A stretch of 64,000 bases of DNA from Lysinibacillus capsici (GTDB taxonomy: Bacteria > Bacillota > Bacilli > Bacillales_A > Planococcaceae). The stretch covers positions 124,001 to 188,000 of the forward strand of contig NZ_PXXX01000011.1 of assembly GCF_003367505.1 (NCBI RefSeq), read 5' to 3'. The position numbers and the translations under genes are program-made. The notes below the pieces were generated by a model. The model was not told the origin of the DNA and made no database searches. It saw only the letters and a list, made by a program, of their open reading frames with translations. How positions within the stretch are numbered: the stretch's first letter is position 1; every line of letters begins with the position of its first letter. Positions 44,750-54,125 of the stretch are shown one piece after another.

Positions 44750-46147
44750 ATGAATTCTCGTAGCAGGTGGTTAATGATATCCGTTGGACTAGGAATATTA
44801 TTAAACCCTTTAAATTCATCAATGATTTCTGTTGCTATTGCTAGGTTGCAACATGTGTATAGCATTGATTTTACTACTGTTTCCTGGATTGTGTTTTCAT
44901 TTTATATCGCTAGTGCTATCGCCCAACCTGTAATGGGGAAGGCTAGTGATTTATTCGGTCGGAGAAAGATATTTCTAGCTGGTCTTCTAGTATCCTTAGT
45001 TTCTTCTATTCTGGCTCCATTTTCTCCAAATTTCGGATGGCTTATAGTGTCCAGAATTGTACAATCAATCGGAACTAGTATGCTGATTGCAGTTGGAACA
45101 GCTATCGTACGCATTCATATTACAGAAAAGCAAGCAGATGCTTTAGCAGGTTTATCGATTTTCCTATCCGGTGCGGCAGCTATAGGACCTTTTGCAGGAG
45201 GAGTACTTATTCAATGGTGGGACTGGCCAGCGATCTTCATCGTCAATATCCCGTTTGTTGTGGCGAGCTTTATATTAGCTTGGAAAATGATTCCTAATGA
45301 TGGATCGGCAGCAATTGTTTCACGTGACATGTCGTTTCAAAAATTACTGGGTGTGATTGATGTGCCAGGAATTCTGCTCTTTGCGGTGGGTCTGATTGCA
45401 CTTCTAGTTGGCTTGCTGTCAGCGAAATCATCTGGGCATTTCTCTCTATGGAATGTCATTTTTGTGCTAATCGGGCTCGTTGCGTTGGGAATATTCGTAC
45501 AACATGAGCTAAAAACAATGTCGCCATTTATTCCTTTACGCACCTTCGCCAAATATCCAGGGATGACTTGGGTCAATATACAATACTTGCTAGTTAACTT
45601 ACTTTATTATTCACTCTTTTTTGGGATTCCATCATACCTGCAAATGGTGCGTCATGTCAGTGAATTTCAGACAGGGATTCTTATGTTAACCTTGGGCTTG
45701 AGCTCGATTGTAGCTTCGCCAATAGCAGGGAAATGGGTCGGTAAATCGGGACCAAGACCTGCATTGATTGTATCCTCATTACTGATGGTAGTGGGGGCAG
45801 TGTGGATTGTGACATGGACGCAAAGTTCACCAGTCATCAGTGTGTGCCTGGCGTTAGCCGCATTCGGTTTTAGCAACGGGCTAAACGCTGTTAGTATGCA
45901 GGCAGCTTTGTTTAAAAGCTCTCCAAAAGAAATTGCTGGTGTAGCATATGGCCTATTTAATACATCGAGATACTTGGGAACAATTTTATCTTCACTGTTG
46001 ACAGGTATCATTATGGGAGGTGCGTTCAACTTGACAGGATTCCGATTGCTGGGAGTTTTCCTAACGGTCATTGCATTGGTCTTAGTATTTATAAGTCTGC
46101 GCCTCAGATATTCTGAGCAATTGGATGAACCGAATACAAGCAATTAA
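44750..46147 (+). CDS. MFS drug exporter, DHA2-type
   Basis: The 465-residue membrane protein has about 12-14 hydrophobic segments, with LGILLNPLNSSMISVAIARL at the N-terminus, GKASDLFGRRKIFLAG (motif A, about 62-77) and LSGAAAIGPFAGGVLIQWWDW (motif C). It is a proton-linked exporter of unknown substrate. The ATG follows AAAGGGGGGG. The divergent LysR gene suggests effector-dependent control. Confidence 0.85.
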   Translation: MNSRSRWLMISVGLGILLNPLNSSMISVAIARLQHVYSIDFTTVSWIVFSFYIASAIAQPVMGKASDLFGRRKIFLAGLLVSLVSSILAPFSPNFGWLIVSRIVQSIGTSMLIAVGTAIVRIHITEKQADALAGLSIFLSGAAAIGPFAGGVLIQWWDWPAIFIVNIPFVVASFILAWKMIPNDGSAAIVSRDMSFQKLLGVIDVPGILLFAVGLIALLVGLLSAKSSGHFSLWNVIFVLIGLVALGIFVQHELKTMSPFIPLRTFAKYPGMTWVNIQYLLVNLLYYSLFFGIPSYLQMVRHVSEFQTGILMLTLGLSSIVASPIAGKWVGKSGPRPALIVSSLLMVVGAVWIVTWTQSSPVISVCLALAAFGFSNGLNAVSMQAALFKSSPKEIAGVAYGLFNTSRYLGTILSSLLTGIIMGGAFNLTGFRLLGVFLTVIALVLVFISLRLRYSEQLDEPNTSN

Positions 46148-46177
46148 AACAAAAAATAAAAATAGGAGTTGAATGTT

Positions 46178-46496
<319 letters not shown>

Positions 46497-46707
46497 GGCC
46501 TTGATTCATCAACTACCCATACTATCTGTACTTGTATATGAACAAGAACTTTTAGACATTTTATTTTTATGGACAGATGAAAACTAATAAAGATTAAATT
46601 ACTCTGTGTAAATGGTCACTTAAAGCAAATTAATAAGACACAAAAGTGTTGGTTTAGAATAAAGTTTGATTAAAAGTTTGTTGCAATCGTTGATTTTATA
46701 ATAGAAG

Positions 46708-46752
46708 AAACCCACGCATTTTGAAAAAAGTTTGATCAATATGCGTGGGTTT
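46708..46752. terminator. Hairpin with T-rich tail, likely terminator
   Basis: AAACCCACGCAT at 46708-46719 is perfectly complementary to ATGCGTGGGTTT at 46741-46752, followed by TTATTT. Confidence 0.7.
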
Positions 46753-46795
46753 TATTTAAATACGAAGTTATTTTTATCAAACTATATTACAAATA

Positions 46796-46841
46796 ATCGA
46801 ACTTTATTATAAATGCTCAATCTTTTTTACCAACTACAATT
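46796..46841. repeat. Dispersed repeat copy B1
   Basis: About 46 bp (AATCGAACTTTATTATAAAT, then CTCAATCTTTTTTACC) match DNA at 54871-54916 with few differences. Both copies lie in gene-free DNA. Confidence 0.6.
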
Positions 46842-46940
46842 CTTTTTTCTTCCATCATTCATTAGGATATTAATTTATTTAGGAAACATTTTTTATCTCT
46901 TTACAAACAAATTCACATGTCCAATAACCTAAAAATGAAA

Positions 46941-47897
46941 TTAAACTTCTGTATATTGTCCAATCTTTCTGAATTTCTCATAGCGATCTTCAATTAATTG
47001 TTCGCCATTTAGAGAATTCAATGCTTTTAGTGTGACGCTTATACATTCTTTTATATAAGATGCTTGCTTCACAACATTGCGGTGTGCTCCACCCGTTATT
47101 TCAGGGATTATTCCATCAATAACGTCAAGCTCTTTTAAGTCAGGTGCTGTTATCCGCATTGCTTCTGCAGCTTGCTTCCCTAGGCTACCATCTCGCCATA
47201 AGATCGATGCAGCCCCTTCAGGCGAGATAACCGAATACGTTGAGTTCTCTAACATAAAGACGCGATTAGCTACCCCTAATGCAATGGCACCACCACTTCC
47301 GCCTTCCCCTATAACAATACTAATAACTGGTACTGTTAGAATCGCCATTTCAGAGAGAGTTCTAGCAATGGCTTCACTTTGGCCGCGTTCCTCGGCTGCC
47401 TTACCCGGATAGGCTCCTTTTGTATCAATAAAACAAATGATTGGGCGCTTAAATTTCTCAGCTTGCTTCATTAAGCGTAATGCCTTACGATATCCTTCAG
47501 GGTGTGGCATACCAAAATTTCGTCGAATATTTTCTTTAGTTGATTTTCCGCGCTGATGTCCAACAATTGTTACGGGCTGTTCTTCAAAGAGAGCAATTCC
47601 TCCTAGAATAGCTGCATCATCACCAAATGTACGATCTCCATGTAACTCAATAAAGTTTTCACACATCGCTTCTATATATTGTAAAGTTGTTGGTCGTTCT
47701 GGATGTCTAGCAACCTGTACACGATCCCATGGCTTCATATTGGCATAAATAGATTGTTCTAGCTGTGTTAGACGTGTTTCAAGCTTTTCGATTTCGCCTG
47801 TCATGTCTACATTTGCCTCTGTAGCAATCGTTTTTAATTCATCAATTTTTTCTCGTAATTGTACGACTGGTTCTTCAAAAGCTAAATTTTTAGACAT
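46941..47897 (-). CDS. accA: Acetyl-CoA carboxylase carboxyltransferase subunit alpha
   Basis: The ATG at 47897 follows AGGCGGTG, giving 318 residues. It carries [19 protein letters not shown], a [10 protein letters not shown] segment, [31 protein letters not shown], and the oxyanion glycine loop [12 protein letters not shown]. With AccD it transfers the carboxyl group from biotin to acetyl-CoA, the first step of fatty-acid synthesis. It overlaps accD by 8 bp. In Bacillus pfkA usually follows; here it does not. Confidence 0.95.
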   Translation of the reverse strand: MSKNLAFEEPVVQLREKIDELKTIATEANVDMTGEIEKLETRLTQLEQSIYANMKPWDRVQVARHPERPTTLQYIEAMCENFIELHGDRTFGDDAAILGGIALFEEQPVTIVGHQRGKSTKENIRRNFGMPHPEGYRKALRLMKQAEKFKRPIICFIDTKGAYPGKAAEERGQSEAIARTLSEMAILTVPVISIVIGEGGSGGAIALGVANRVFMLENSTYSVISPEGAASILWRDGSLGKQAAEAMRITAPDLKELDVIDGIIPEITGGAHRNVVKQASYIKECISVTLKALNSLNGEQLIEDRYEKFRKIGQYTEV

Positions 47898-48738
47898 ATT
47901 GCACACCGCCTTTTGTATGCATTTTTACAAGTATTGCTACTTGGTTTCGTAAATCCTTCCGATGGAAAATTGCATCAAGCTGACCATGCGCTAGTAAAAA
48001 CTCTGACTTTTGGAAATCATTTGGTAATTTCTCTCTTAATGTTTCTTCGATTACACGGCGACCAGCAAAGCCAATTAATGCTTGCGGTTCTGCAATATTA
48101 ATATCTCCAACAGAGGCAAAGCTTGCTGAAACGCCACCGTATGTAGGGTGCGTCATGATCGAAATAAATAATAGTCCTTCTTCACTATGACGTTTTAATG
48201 CCACACTCGTTTTTACCATTTGCATTAATGATAGAATACCTTCTTGCATGCGCGCTCCACCACTAGCAGTAAAAATAATAACCGGTACACGTAATTCAAT
48301 AGCTTTTTCAACGGCACGTGTGATTTTTTCTCCTACAACGGAGCCCATTGAGCCCATACGGAAATGAGAATCCATAATGGCTACAACAATTTCTTCTCCA
48401 TCAAGAGTACCTAACCCAGTCAGTACAGCTTCGCTTAATTCCGTTTGTTGTTTAGCCACTGAAATTTTTTCTACATAATCAGGGAAATTAAGTGGATTAC
48501 TTGTTTGTAAATGATCATCCATTGAAACAAATGAACCTTCATCTAAGAGATATGCTACGCGCTCCTGTGCAGTCATTTTGAAATGATGGTCGCATTTTGT
48601 ACACACTTTATGATTTTTTTCTAATTCCTTTGTTAACTGAATGTGACGGCATTCTGGACATTTTGTCATAAGTCCTTCTGGAAATCCCATTTCCTGTCTG
48701 TCCTCTTTCTTTTTACTAAATAAGCTACGTACTACCAT
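47890..48738 (-). CDS. accD: Acetyl-CoA carboxylase carboxyltransferase subunit beta
   Basis: The 282-residue protein has the N-terminal zinc finger (CPEC near 33-36, CTKC near 52-55) and the crotonase-fold core ([51 protein letters not shown]). It forms the carboxyltransferase with AccA. The ATG follows AAAGGGGGAG. Upstream lies a decayed GntR gene, then a dnaE stump. Confidence 0.95.
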   Translation of the reverse strand: MVVRSLFSKKKEDRQEMGFPEGLMTKCPECRHIQLTKELEKNHKVCTKCDHHFKMTAQERVAYLLDEGSFVSMDDHLQTSNPLNFPDYVEKISVAKQQTELSEAVLTGLGTLDGEEIVVAIMDSHFRMGSMGSVVGEKITRAVEKAIELRVPVIIFTASGGARMQEGILSLMQMVKTSVALKRHSEEGLLFISIMTHPTYGGVSASFASVGDINIAEPQALIGFAGRRVIEETLREKLPNDFQKSEFLLAHGQLDAIFHRKDLRNQVAILVKMHTKGGVQYV

Positions 48739-48759
48739 GTTCTACTCCCCCTTTGTTGT

Positions 48760-49396
48760 CTAAATGCCTTGTTCAGCATTCATCCACTGTTGGTAAGCTT
48801 TTAATGCTTCTTTTTCATAGCCAAGCTGTATCGATTTCAACATAGTTTGAATGATTAATTTTTCTTCTTCTGTTGAGTTTCGATTTAAACGGTCACTGGC
48901 ATAAACTGCTAACTGAAACCAAACTTTTAGTGAAAGACGATTTCCTGACGTGATGATTATTTCTCGTTAAACATCCCGACAATAAATCGTACTTTCTATC
49001 TCTAGCTTTACAAAAAAACTGCCCCACACTGGTAGTGTTCGCAGAGTCTCTGTACAACTTATAACGCGAATGGCTTCCTTATCATGAATTTGTCGCGTTA
49101 ATTCGCATCCTTTTTGATTTTTCATCTTCTAATATAAACATCGACAATATTTCTACGAGCTGATGCTTTTGTAGAAGCTAGAAACGTCCTTCCCCATGTC
49201 TCGTTTCAATAAGACCTAATAACTCTAAACTTCGCAATGCCTCTCTCACAGAGGATCGCCCGACACCTAGACGTTCTGAAAGGACTCTTTCGGAAGGTGA
49301 CTTTTCACCAGCCTGTATTTTTTCTATTTTAATAAGTTGTCGTAATTGTTGGACGATATCTAAAAACACTTTCTTTTGTTCGGTTTTTTTATCCAT
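48760..49396 (-). pseudogene. GntR/FadR-type regulator gene, ruined by several lesions
   Basis: The N-terminal 72 residues (49396-49178) are an intact GntR winged helix (SPSERVLSERLGVGRSSVREALRSLELLGLIETRHGEGRF), then a TAG. Reading continues in pieces in shifted phases: HQLVEILSMFILEDEKSK near 49130, EAIRVISCTETLRTLPVWGSFF near 49060, and EEEKLIIQTMLKSIQLGYEKEALKAYQQW to a stop at 48760-48762. At least three lesions separate them. It sits directly upstream of accDA and probably once regulated it. Confidence 0.8.
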
Positions 49397-49572
49397 ACGA
49401 TCAACTCCTCGGTCAATCTATTCGCCTTGGAATAATTATTGCTGTCGCTTTCCTTTCGCGCAGATAAACAATGCATCCAAAGGCTTCATCTTCATTCAGT
49501 AGGTGTTTGGATACCTACTAAAAAGAAACAAAATCCACCACCTTCAGATGATGGCGTCTCTTACTGAATGAA

Positions 49573-49599
49573 TTCAAAAGTGGTCTGGCCACTTTTGAA
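49573..49599. terminator. Hairpin, possible terminator
   Basis: TTCAAAAGTGG at 49573-49583 is perfectly complementary to CCACTTTTGAA at 49589-49599. A 10-bp pair TTCATTCAGT/ACTGAATGAA also brackets the nearby 80 bp. No strong T tract follows. Confidence 0.5.
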
Positions 49600-49685
49600 G
49601 TTGGCTTTATCTTACAAAATAATTATTTGAAAGTAAAGAAAAAACTGCATAAAAATTTATGCAGTTTCTTTAATTCCCTTCAATT

Positions 49686-49856
49686 TCATATTCTTTTCGT
49701 CGTTTGTGCATATTTTATTTTCACTTGAGGTCTACCAAAGCGCTTTTCAAGCGTTCTCTCAATGTAAAGCAATTCATCTTCTAGTAAAAGCTCCTGAACA
49801 AGAGGAAAAACTTGCGGGAATAAGGTTACAGAAACCGTTCCTTGCTGCTTTGTTGT
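49686..49856 (-). pseudogene. dnaE: C-terminal stump of dnaE (DNA polymerase III alpha)
   Basis: A 56-codon open piece ends at a TGA (49686-49688) and reads KQQGTVSVTLFPQVFPLVQE and RTLEKRFGRPQVKIKYAQ, matching the C-terminal OB-fold end of Gram-positive DnaE. No start or remaining part is present to the right. In Firmicutes dnaE commonly lies upstream of accDA, so the stump keeps the ancestral order but has lost the gene body. A full dnaE must exist elsewhere. Confidence 0.7.
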
Positions 49857-49984
49857 TTATTAAAAATGAGTAATGATTAAATTCTAAAAAAGAGTTTTTG
49901 AAACAAGAAACTGCCCTTAGAAAATTTGGAACTTTAAAGGACAGTTCTGATTTTTAAGTATTCTATTTAGATTTTTAATATCAA

Positions 49985-50424
49985 TCAACAATTTTTAATT
50001 TTTAACTCCTCTATCCATCCATTTAAACAGCTATTATTTTCTTCTATTTGCACTCTTACCCAATTATTTTTTTCTTTCTATTACCTCAACTATTGTATTT
50101 TTAGGAATTTTTGTTTCTTGAATAGTCTAGATTGTCGGCTTTTCCCAAATCTTATATAACTTCCATTACGTAATATCCCTAAATCATAAGGTAAATAATC
50201 TGATTTAGATTTACGATAATTTTTGTATTTCTTGAACTGTTGAATGTTCAGTTATACTAGATTGAATCTTATTAATTGTCTCAATACTATAAGTGGTTAA
50301 AAAAATCGAAAAAACCATTAACAAAACTTCATCTCCAATTACTGAAATAGTCTCCTTAGTAAAATCAGTTATTTCTTCAATATAAACAATACCTAATATT
50401 CCCTGAATACCAAGGCAGTTGAGT
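49985..50424 (-). pseudogene. Decayed gene with a TM segment and a C-terminal SH3-like domain
   Basis: Pieces in different phases read IEEITDFTKETISVIGDEV, then a hydrophobic VLLMVFSIFLTTYSIETI, then YLPYDLGILRNGSYIRFGKS, then QETKIPKNTIVEVIERKK and NWVRVQIEENNS, then GWIEELKIKNC and a stop. The last part looks like a bacterial SH3-like domain. At least two stops and two frameshifts interrupt it. The intact family was not identified. Confidence 0.55.
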
Positions 50425-50446
50425 TTAGAAATTACTTTTTAATTCA

Positions 50447-51634
50447 TTAAAGTCGATGGTGCTTCATAACTTTTTTATTTAGGTAGAAAGAACATCTGAT
50501 AAAAATAAGTGCGAGTATTACGAATATTCCACCAATCCAGCTTAAATTTTCTATATTAGTATATTGAATAATGATTCCTCCTAATGCAGAGCCCAGCATC
50601 ATTCCCACATTCATTAAGGCGGTATTAAAACTGAGTACTGTTTCAGAGGATTGTGGTTTTAATGAAATCAGATAAAACTGCTTTGCTGGTGTCATTGTCC
50701 AAGTTGCTACTCCCCAAAAAGCTAGTGTGACAAATACACCCACTGCCCTATACTGTGTAAATGCTAGTACAAATAAAGAGATGATATGAACACATAAACT
50801 TAATGTTATTGTTCGATTAGGTCCCCATCTATCTACCGCATATCCTCCAAAGCGTGAGCCAATAAAAGCAAATGTGCCTAAAACAAATAATGCGATACTT
50901 GTCATTTCTATAGAAAAACCAGCAGTATGACTTAATAATGGAGCAATGTAGGCAAACACCATCGTATAACCTAAAATCCAAAAAATCGTTGTCATTAAAC
51001 CAGTTAGGACTCGTTTATCATTCATTATTTGTAGCTGTTGTGTAAATGGCAACGGTTGGTTTCCTTTTATAGCTGGTAATAATTTATAAAGACCTATCAT
51101 TAAAAAAACTGTACCAAGCACAATGATCAAGAAAATATAGTGCCAATCAAAATGTCCAGCTAAAAATGTTCCAATAGGCACTCCAAGTACTAATGAAACA
51201 GTGAAACCTGTAATGACTGTTGCCATTGCACTACCTCTTTTTTCTGGAACTGCAATTTGAGCGGCATAATTGGTGGCAACAACAATATACAGCCCTCCAC
51301 TCATTGCCATAATGACTCGGGATAACATAAGAATGACGAAATTATAACTGAAAAATGCAACTAGATTTCCTAGAATAAATATAGAGATGGCACTTAAAAG
51401 CACTTTTTTACGGTCAAATTTAGACGTTAGCATGACCAATACCAATGCTCCAATAGCATAAGATAAAGAATAAATCGTAATCAACTGGCCAGCTATTGAA
51501 ATTGAAACATTTAATTCAAAAGAAATCAGTTCTAAAATTCCAGAAACAACAAACTCTGCTGTTCCTGTTACAAAAGCTCCTAAAGCTAAAAGTATGATGA
51601 TTAGTTGATTTATATTATTTTTCAATTTGTACAT
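50447..51634 (-). CDS. MFS transporter, DHA1-type
   Basis: The 395-residue protein with about 12 TM segments has LGAFVTGTAEFVVSGILELISFEL at the N-terminus (motif D1-like) and TSKFDRKKVLL (motif A) near residue 70. It resembles PbuE/YdhP-like exporters of nucleobases or drugs. The substrate is unknown. It is divergent from a LysR gene that begins 91 bp away, its probable regulator. Confidence 0.83.
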   Translation of the reverse strand: MYKLKNNINQLIIILLALGAFVTGTAEFVVSGILELISFELNVSISIAGQLITIYSLSYAIGALVLVMLTSKFDRKKVLLSAISIFILGNLVAFFSYNFVILMLSRVIMAMSGGLYIVVATNYAAQIAVPEKRGSAMATVITGFTVSLVLGVPIGTFLAGHFDWHYIFLIIVLGTVFLMIGLYKLLPAIKGNQPLPFTQQLQIMNDKRVLTGLMTTIFWILGYTMVFAYIAPLLSHTAGFSIEMTSIALFVLGTFAFIGSRFGGYAVDRWGPNRTITLSLCVHIISLFVLAFTQYRAVGVFVTLAFWGVATWTMTPAKQFYLISLKPQSSETVLSFNTALMNVGMMLGSALGGIIIQYTNIENLSWIGGIFVILALIFIRCSFYLNKKVMKHHRL

Positions 51635-51711
51635 CTCCTTATATTTGAACTGCTGTTTTTATTTTAAGTTCCATGTTAACATAAGTAAAATTGATGTTTT
51701 TGATAAGGGAG

Positions 51712-51727
51712 ATGAGTAATTACTCAT
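51712..51727. promoter_or_regulatory. Perfect 16-bp palindrome covering the lysR start codon
   Basis: ATGAGTAATTACTCAT reads the same on both strands. It lies between the ribosome site (AAGGGAG) and the first codons of the LysR gene and overlaps the ATG at 51726. It may be an operator for autoregulation, or an RNA hairpin that hides the start. Confidence 0.55.
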
Positions 51728-52595
51728 GACTATCGTGCGCTACGAAATCATTGCAAAAGTAGTCGAGCTAGGAAGCTTTACAGAAACTGCTGAAACATTA
51801 AATATGACTCAATCTGCCGTGAGCCATGCAGTTGCGAGTTTAGAATCTGAATGGGGAGTTTCTTTATTAATTCGTGATCGAAAAAAAGGAATAACACTTA
51901 CAGAAATGGGACAAAAAATTCTGCCGCATATCAGAGAAATATTGAAAAGAGTGGAAGTCATTAATCAAGAAATTGCACTTATGACAAGCTTGGAAACAGG
52001 TATTATTCGTATCGGCACTTTTGCAAGTGCTTCTTCCTGCCTATTGCCTAAATTACTTGCAAAATTCCGGAAAAAGCATCCTAAAATAGAATTTAAATTT
52101 TATGAAGGAACCTATGAGGAAATTACGGAATGGTTGGATTCAGGCATTATTGACATTGGATTTGTAGTAAAAGGAAAATCAAGCCCAAATTTCGATTTGG
52201 TTCCTTTGATTAAAGACAAGATGGTAGTCGCTTATCACTCTGCTCATCATTTCCGCTCTAAAGAAATTGTAGAAATGAATGATTTAATGGATGAATCCTT
52301 TATTATGCCAACAGGGATGTACCAATCACATGTTGAGGAATTATTTGCAGAAGCGCAAATTAAACCATCTATTCTTTTTGAAGTACACGACTGTACAACC
52401 ATCGCTAATATGGTACAGGAAGGACTTGGCGTTACGATAGGTCCAGAATTATACTTAAAGACACAGCAAAACATAAAAATCAGCAAACTAAATATTGAAA
52501 ACAGCCGTGAAGTAGCACTTGCCTGTCATTCTATTGCAAATGCTTCTCCTGCAGTTAAGGAATTTCTCCATGTGGCAAAACATGTTTTTAAGTGA
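51726..52595 (+). CDS. LysR-family transcriptional regulator
   Basis: The 289-residue protein has an N-terminal winged HTH (VRYEIIAKVVELGSFTETAETLNMTQSAVSHAVASLESEWGVSLLIRD) and a C-terminal effector domain (about 90-289). It is divergent from the DHA1 exporter and likely controls it. The ribosome site AAGGGAG is about 14 bases before the ATG, a little long, with the palindrome between them. Confidence 0.87.
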   Translation: MTIVRYEIIAKVVELGSFTETAETLNMTQSAVSHAVASLESEWGVSLLIRDRKKGITLTEMGQKILPHIREILKRVEVINQEIALMTSLETGIIRIGTFASASSCLLPKLLAKFRKKHPKIEFKFYEGTYEEITEWLDSGIIDIGFVVKGKSSPNFDLVPLIKDKMVVAYHSAHHFRSKEIVEMNDLMDESFIMPTGMYQSHVEELFAEAQIKPSILFEVHDCTTIANMVQEGLGVTIGPELYLKTQQNIKISKLNIENSREVALACHSIANASPAVKEFLHVAKHVFK

Positions 52596-52920
52596 ACATT
52601 TGGAGCGATTACGTTTCAAAATAGAACTTCCTTTATTCATGTAACTCATGATAAAAGGAAAGAAAAAGGAATTTTTATGTATAGGCCTTTTAGATTTATT
52701 AAAAACACCTAACAAGTGTAGTGGAACGTCCCCAAGTGCCGTTTTGGAGCCTTTCGTTAAAAAATGTTTTTCAATAATTGGGCCCTTTTCATGAAGAAAG
52801 ACGCTTTCCTTTTTTCAGAAAAGCGCCCGATTGTTCAATAAGACATACTTTATTCAGTATAGGAAAAAATACAATAAATTTTGATAAAGGTATAAGAGGA
52901 GGATTAAAGAAAAATAAAAA
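52596..52920. other. Intergenic region with degenerate repeat
   Basis: Apart from a short 11-codon frame near 52678 no gene is seen. A long hairpin-forming repeat fills 52770-52838. Confidence 0.4.
52770..52838. repeat. Degenerate hairpin repeat (family A)
   Basis: TTCAATAATTGGGC at 52770-52783 pairs, imperfectly, with GCCCGATTGTTCAA at 52825-52838. An inner CGCTTT/AAAGCG hairpin lies between. The TTGAACAATCGGGC core is repeated in part near 43591, 54044 and 54815. It resembles short dispersed repeats of Bacillus genomes. Confidence 0.55.
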
Positions 52921-53022
52921 ATGTTAATCACTTTTGTACTCACACTTGTTTTTATTACTTCTTTTCAATCAGCAGCTGATTCATCTTCCGAACTAACTCA
53001 AGACTCTGAAGAACTTAGATGA
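52921..53022 (+). CDS. Possible 33-residue secreted peptide
   Basis: An ATG at 52921 opens a frame with a hydrophobic N-terminus (MLITFVLTLVFITSFQSAA) and an acidic tail. A good AGAGGAGG site is about 20 bases upstream, too far for normal use. It overlaps the end of the opposite-strand gene by 25 bp. It may be a truncated gene. Confidence 0.25.
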   Translation: MLITFVLTLVFITSFQSAADSSSELTQDSEELR

Positions 53023-53276
53023 CAGGGTAAAGGTTGTTTCATCTGTTGCGACGATTGAGTTGTTTGCTGTTGTAATTGGTTCATCTGTTGTAAAGGCTGA
53101 GTCATTTGCTGCATTGGTTGTGCCATTTGTTGTAGAGGTTGCATCATTTGTTGTGTGTTCTGTAAATTTAATTTGTTCGATATATTTTTTGTGAATTGCT
53201 GAAGATTTCCACTTTGCAACCTCTTGTTATTACCCAAGATAGCAGCTCCAATTACACCCCATGTAAGAAATTTCAT
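52998..53276 (-). CDS. Small Gln/Met-rich protein of unknown function
   Basis: The preferred ATG at 53276 follows AAAGGG, giving 92 residues; a longer frame from 53327 is possible. A hydrophobic N-terminus (MKFLTWGVIGAAILGNN) may be a membrane anchor. From about residue 40 the protein consists of repeats of the type QQMxQP (MQPLQQMAQPMQQMTQPLQQ), predicted to be coil or extended and unlike globular proteins. It resembles small YrzQ-type Bacillus proteins only in its N-terminus. Confidence 0.55.
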   Translation of the reverse strand: MKFLTWGVIGAAILGNNKRLQSGNLQQFTKNISNKLNLQNTQQMMQPLQQMAQPMQQMTQPLQQMNQLQQQTTQSSQQMKQPLPCHLSSSES

Positions 53277-53433
53277 TATTAAAAACCCTTTTTCCGTCCC
53301 CCCTAGTTCATAGCGATTACCATTCAAGCCAGTTTTCTATGTTTGTTCATTACATATCTTCGAAGAATACTCTTTAATTTAACCCGTTATAAAAAGCACA
53401 TGTTGTTCCCTCTTTGCTGTGGTTTAAATAGGT

Positions 53434-53907
53434 TTAATTTGGTTGTTTCTCTCGATATGAATTCTTTACCCGTTCAATTTGATCAAGGTGGTCGCGAACA
53501 TGTTGTACGCGAAATTCAAGTAATTGCTTAAATGTGAATCGTTCCTGATCTATGTACATCCCCACTCGCCTGCTTTGTTCACTCGTTAGATTGTCCAAAA
53601 TAGGCTGCATACTAGTACGTAACAATTTGAAAAGATGCAAATACTGTTCACGGTCCAATAAGTCATAACTCAAGGTATTCGCCCATGCATCTTGGTCAAA
53701 TGAGACCAGTATTGGCTCATCCTCTGCCAATACTTTTTTTAGCCTAGGTGTGGCTGAGATCTCGGAATCCGTTACATGTATGAGAATTTGATGAATGCTC
53801 CATTTGTTTGGTGCGGGTTTGTATCGAAGCTCCTCCTCTGTTAATCCTTCGATGGCATCCCAAATCATTGTGTATCCTAAGCTGTACTCCTTTATTAAAT
53901 CCTCCAA
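53434..53907 (-). CDS. DinB-family (YfiT-like) protein
   Basis: The 157-residue protein has the DinB pattern: LTEEELRYKPAPNKWSIHQILIHVTDSE near the N-terminus and FTFKQLLEFRVQHVRDHLDQIERV at the C-terminus, with the expected histidine metal ligands (one in IHV, two in HVRDH). B. subtilis YfiT is a nickel-binding hydrolase-like member. The ATG follows AGGAGATACT-like purine-rich DNA. Confidence 0.83.
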   Translation of the reverse strand: MEDLIKEYSLGYTMIWDAIEGLTEEELRYKPAPNKWSIHQILIHVTDSEISATPRLKKVLAEDEPILVSFDQDAWANTLSYDLLDREQYLHLFKLLRTSMQPILDNLTSEQSRRVGMYIDQERFTFKQLLEFRVQHVRDHLDQIERVKNSYREKQPN

Positions 53908-54004
53908 TTCAGTATCTCCTTTCTCAAGTAACGCTTTTTAAAATTTTAATAAATATATATTCTTTTTTATTGGGTAAGAATCCTTGAATTTTACGAAAAT
54001 TTAT

Positions 54005-54075
54005 TAAACTAACCTGCTCCGTTAGTAAAAAGCGACTGTTCTATTGAACAATCGAACACTTTAACGGAATACCTA
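54005..54075. repeat. Degenerate dispersed repeat (family A)
   Basis: CCTGCTCCGTTAGT followed by GCGACTGTTC and ATTGAACAATCG matches repeat cores common in Bacillaceae intergenic DNA; a related copy begins near 54730. Confidence 0.45.
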
Positions 54076-54125
54076 AAATATGTCTAAGATCGCTTATAGC
54101 TAGTTGAACTATCGCTACCGTTAGT

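Noticed and set aside
44632-44865. N-terminal extension of the LysR protein at 43744
   Set aside because: The extra 78 residues do not resemble LysR proteins and run into the divergent promoter and gene start. The HTH begins right after the ATG at 44631.
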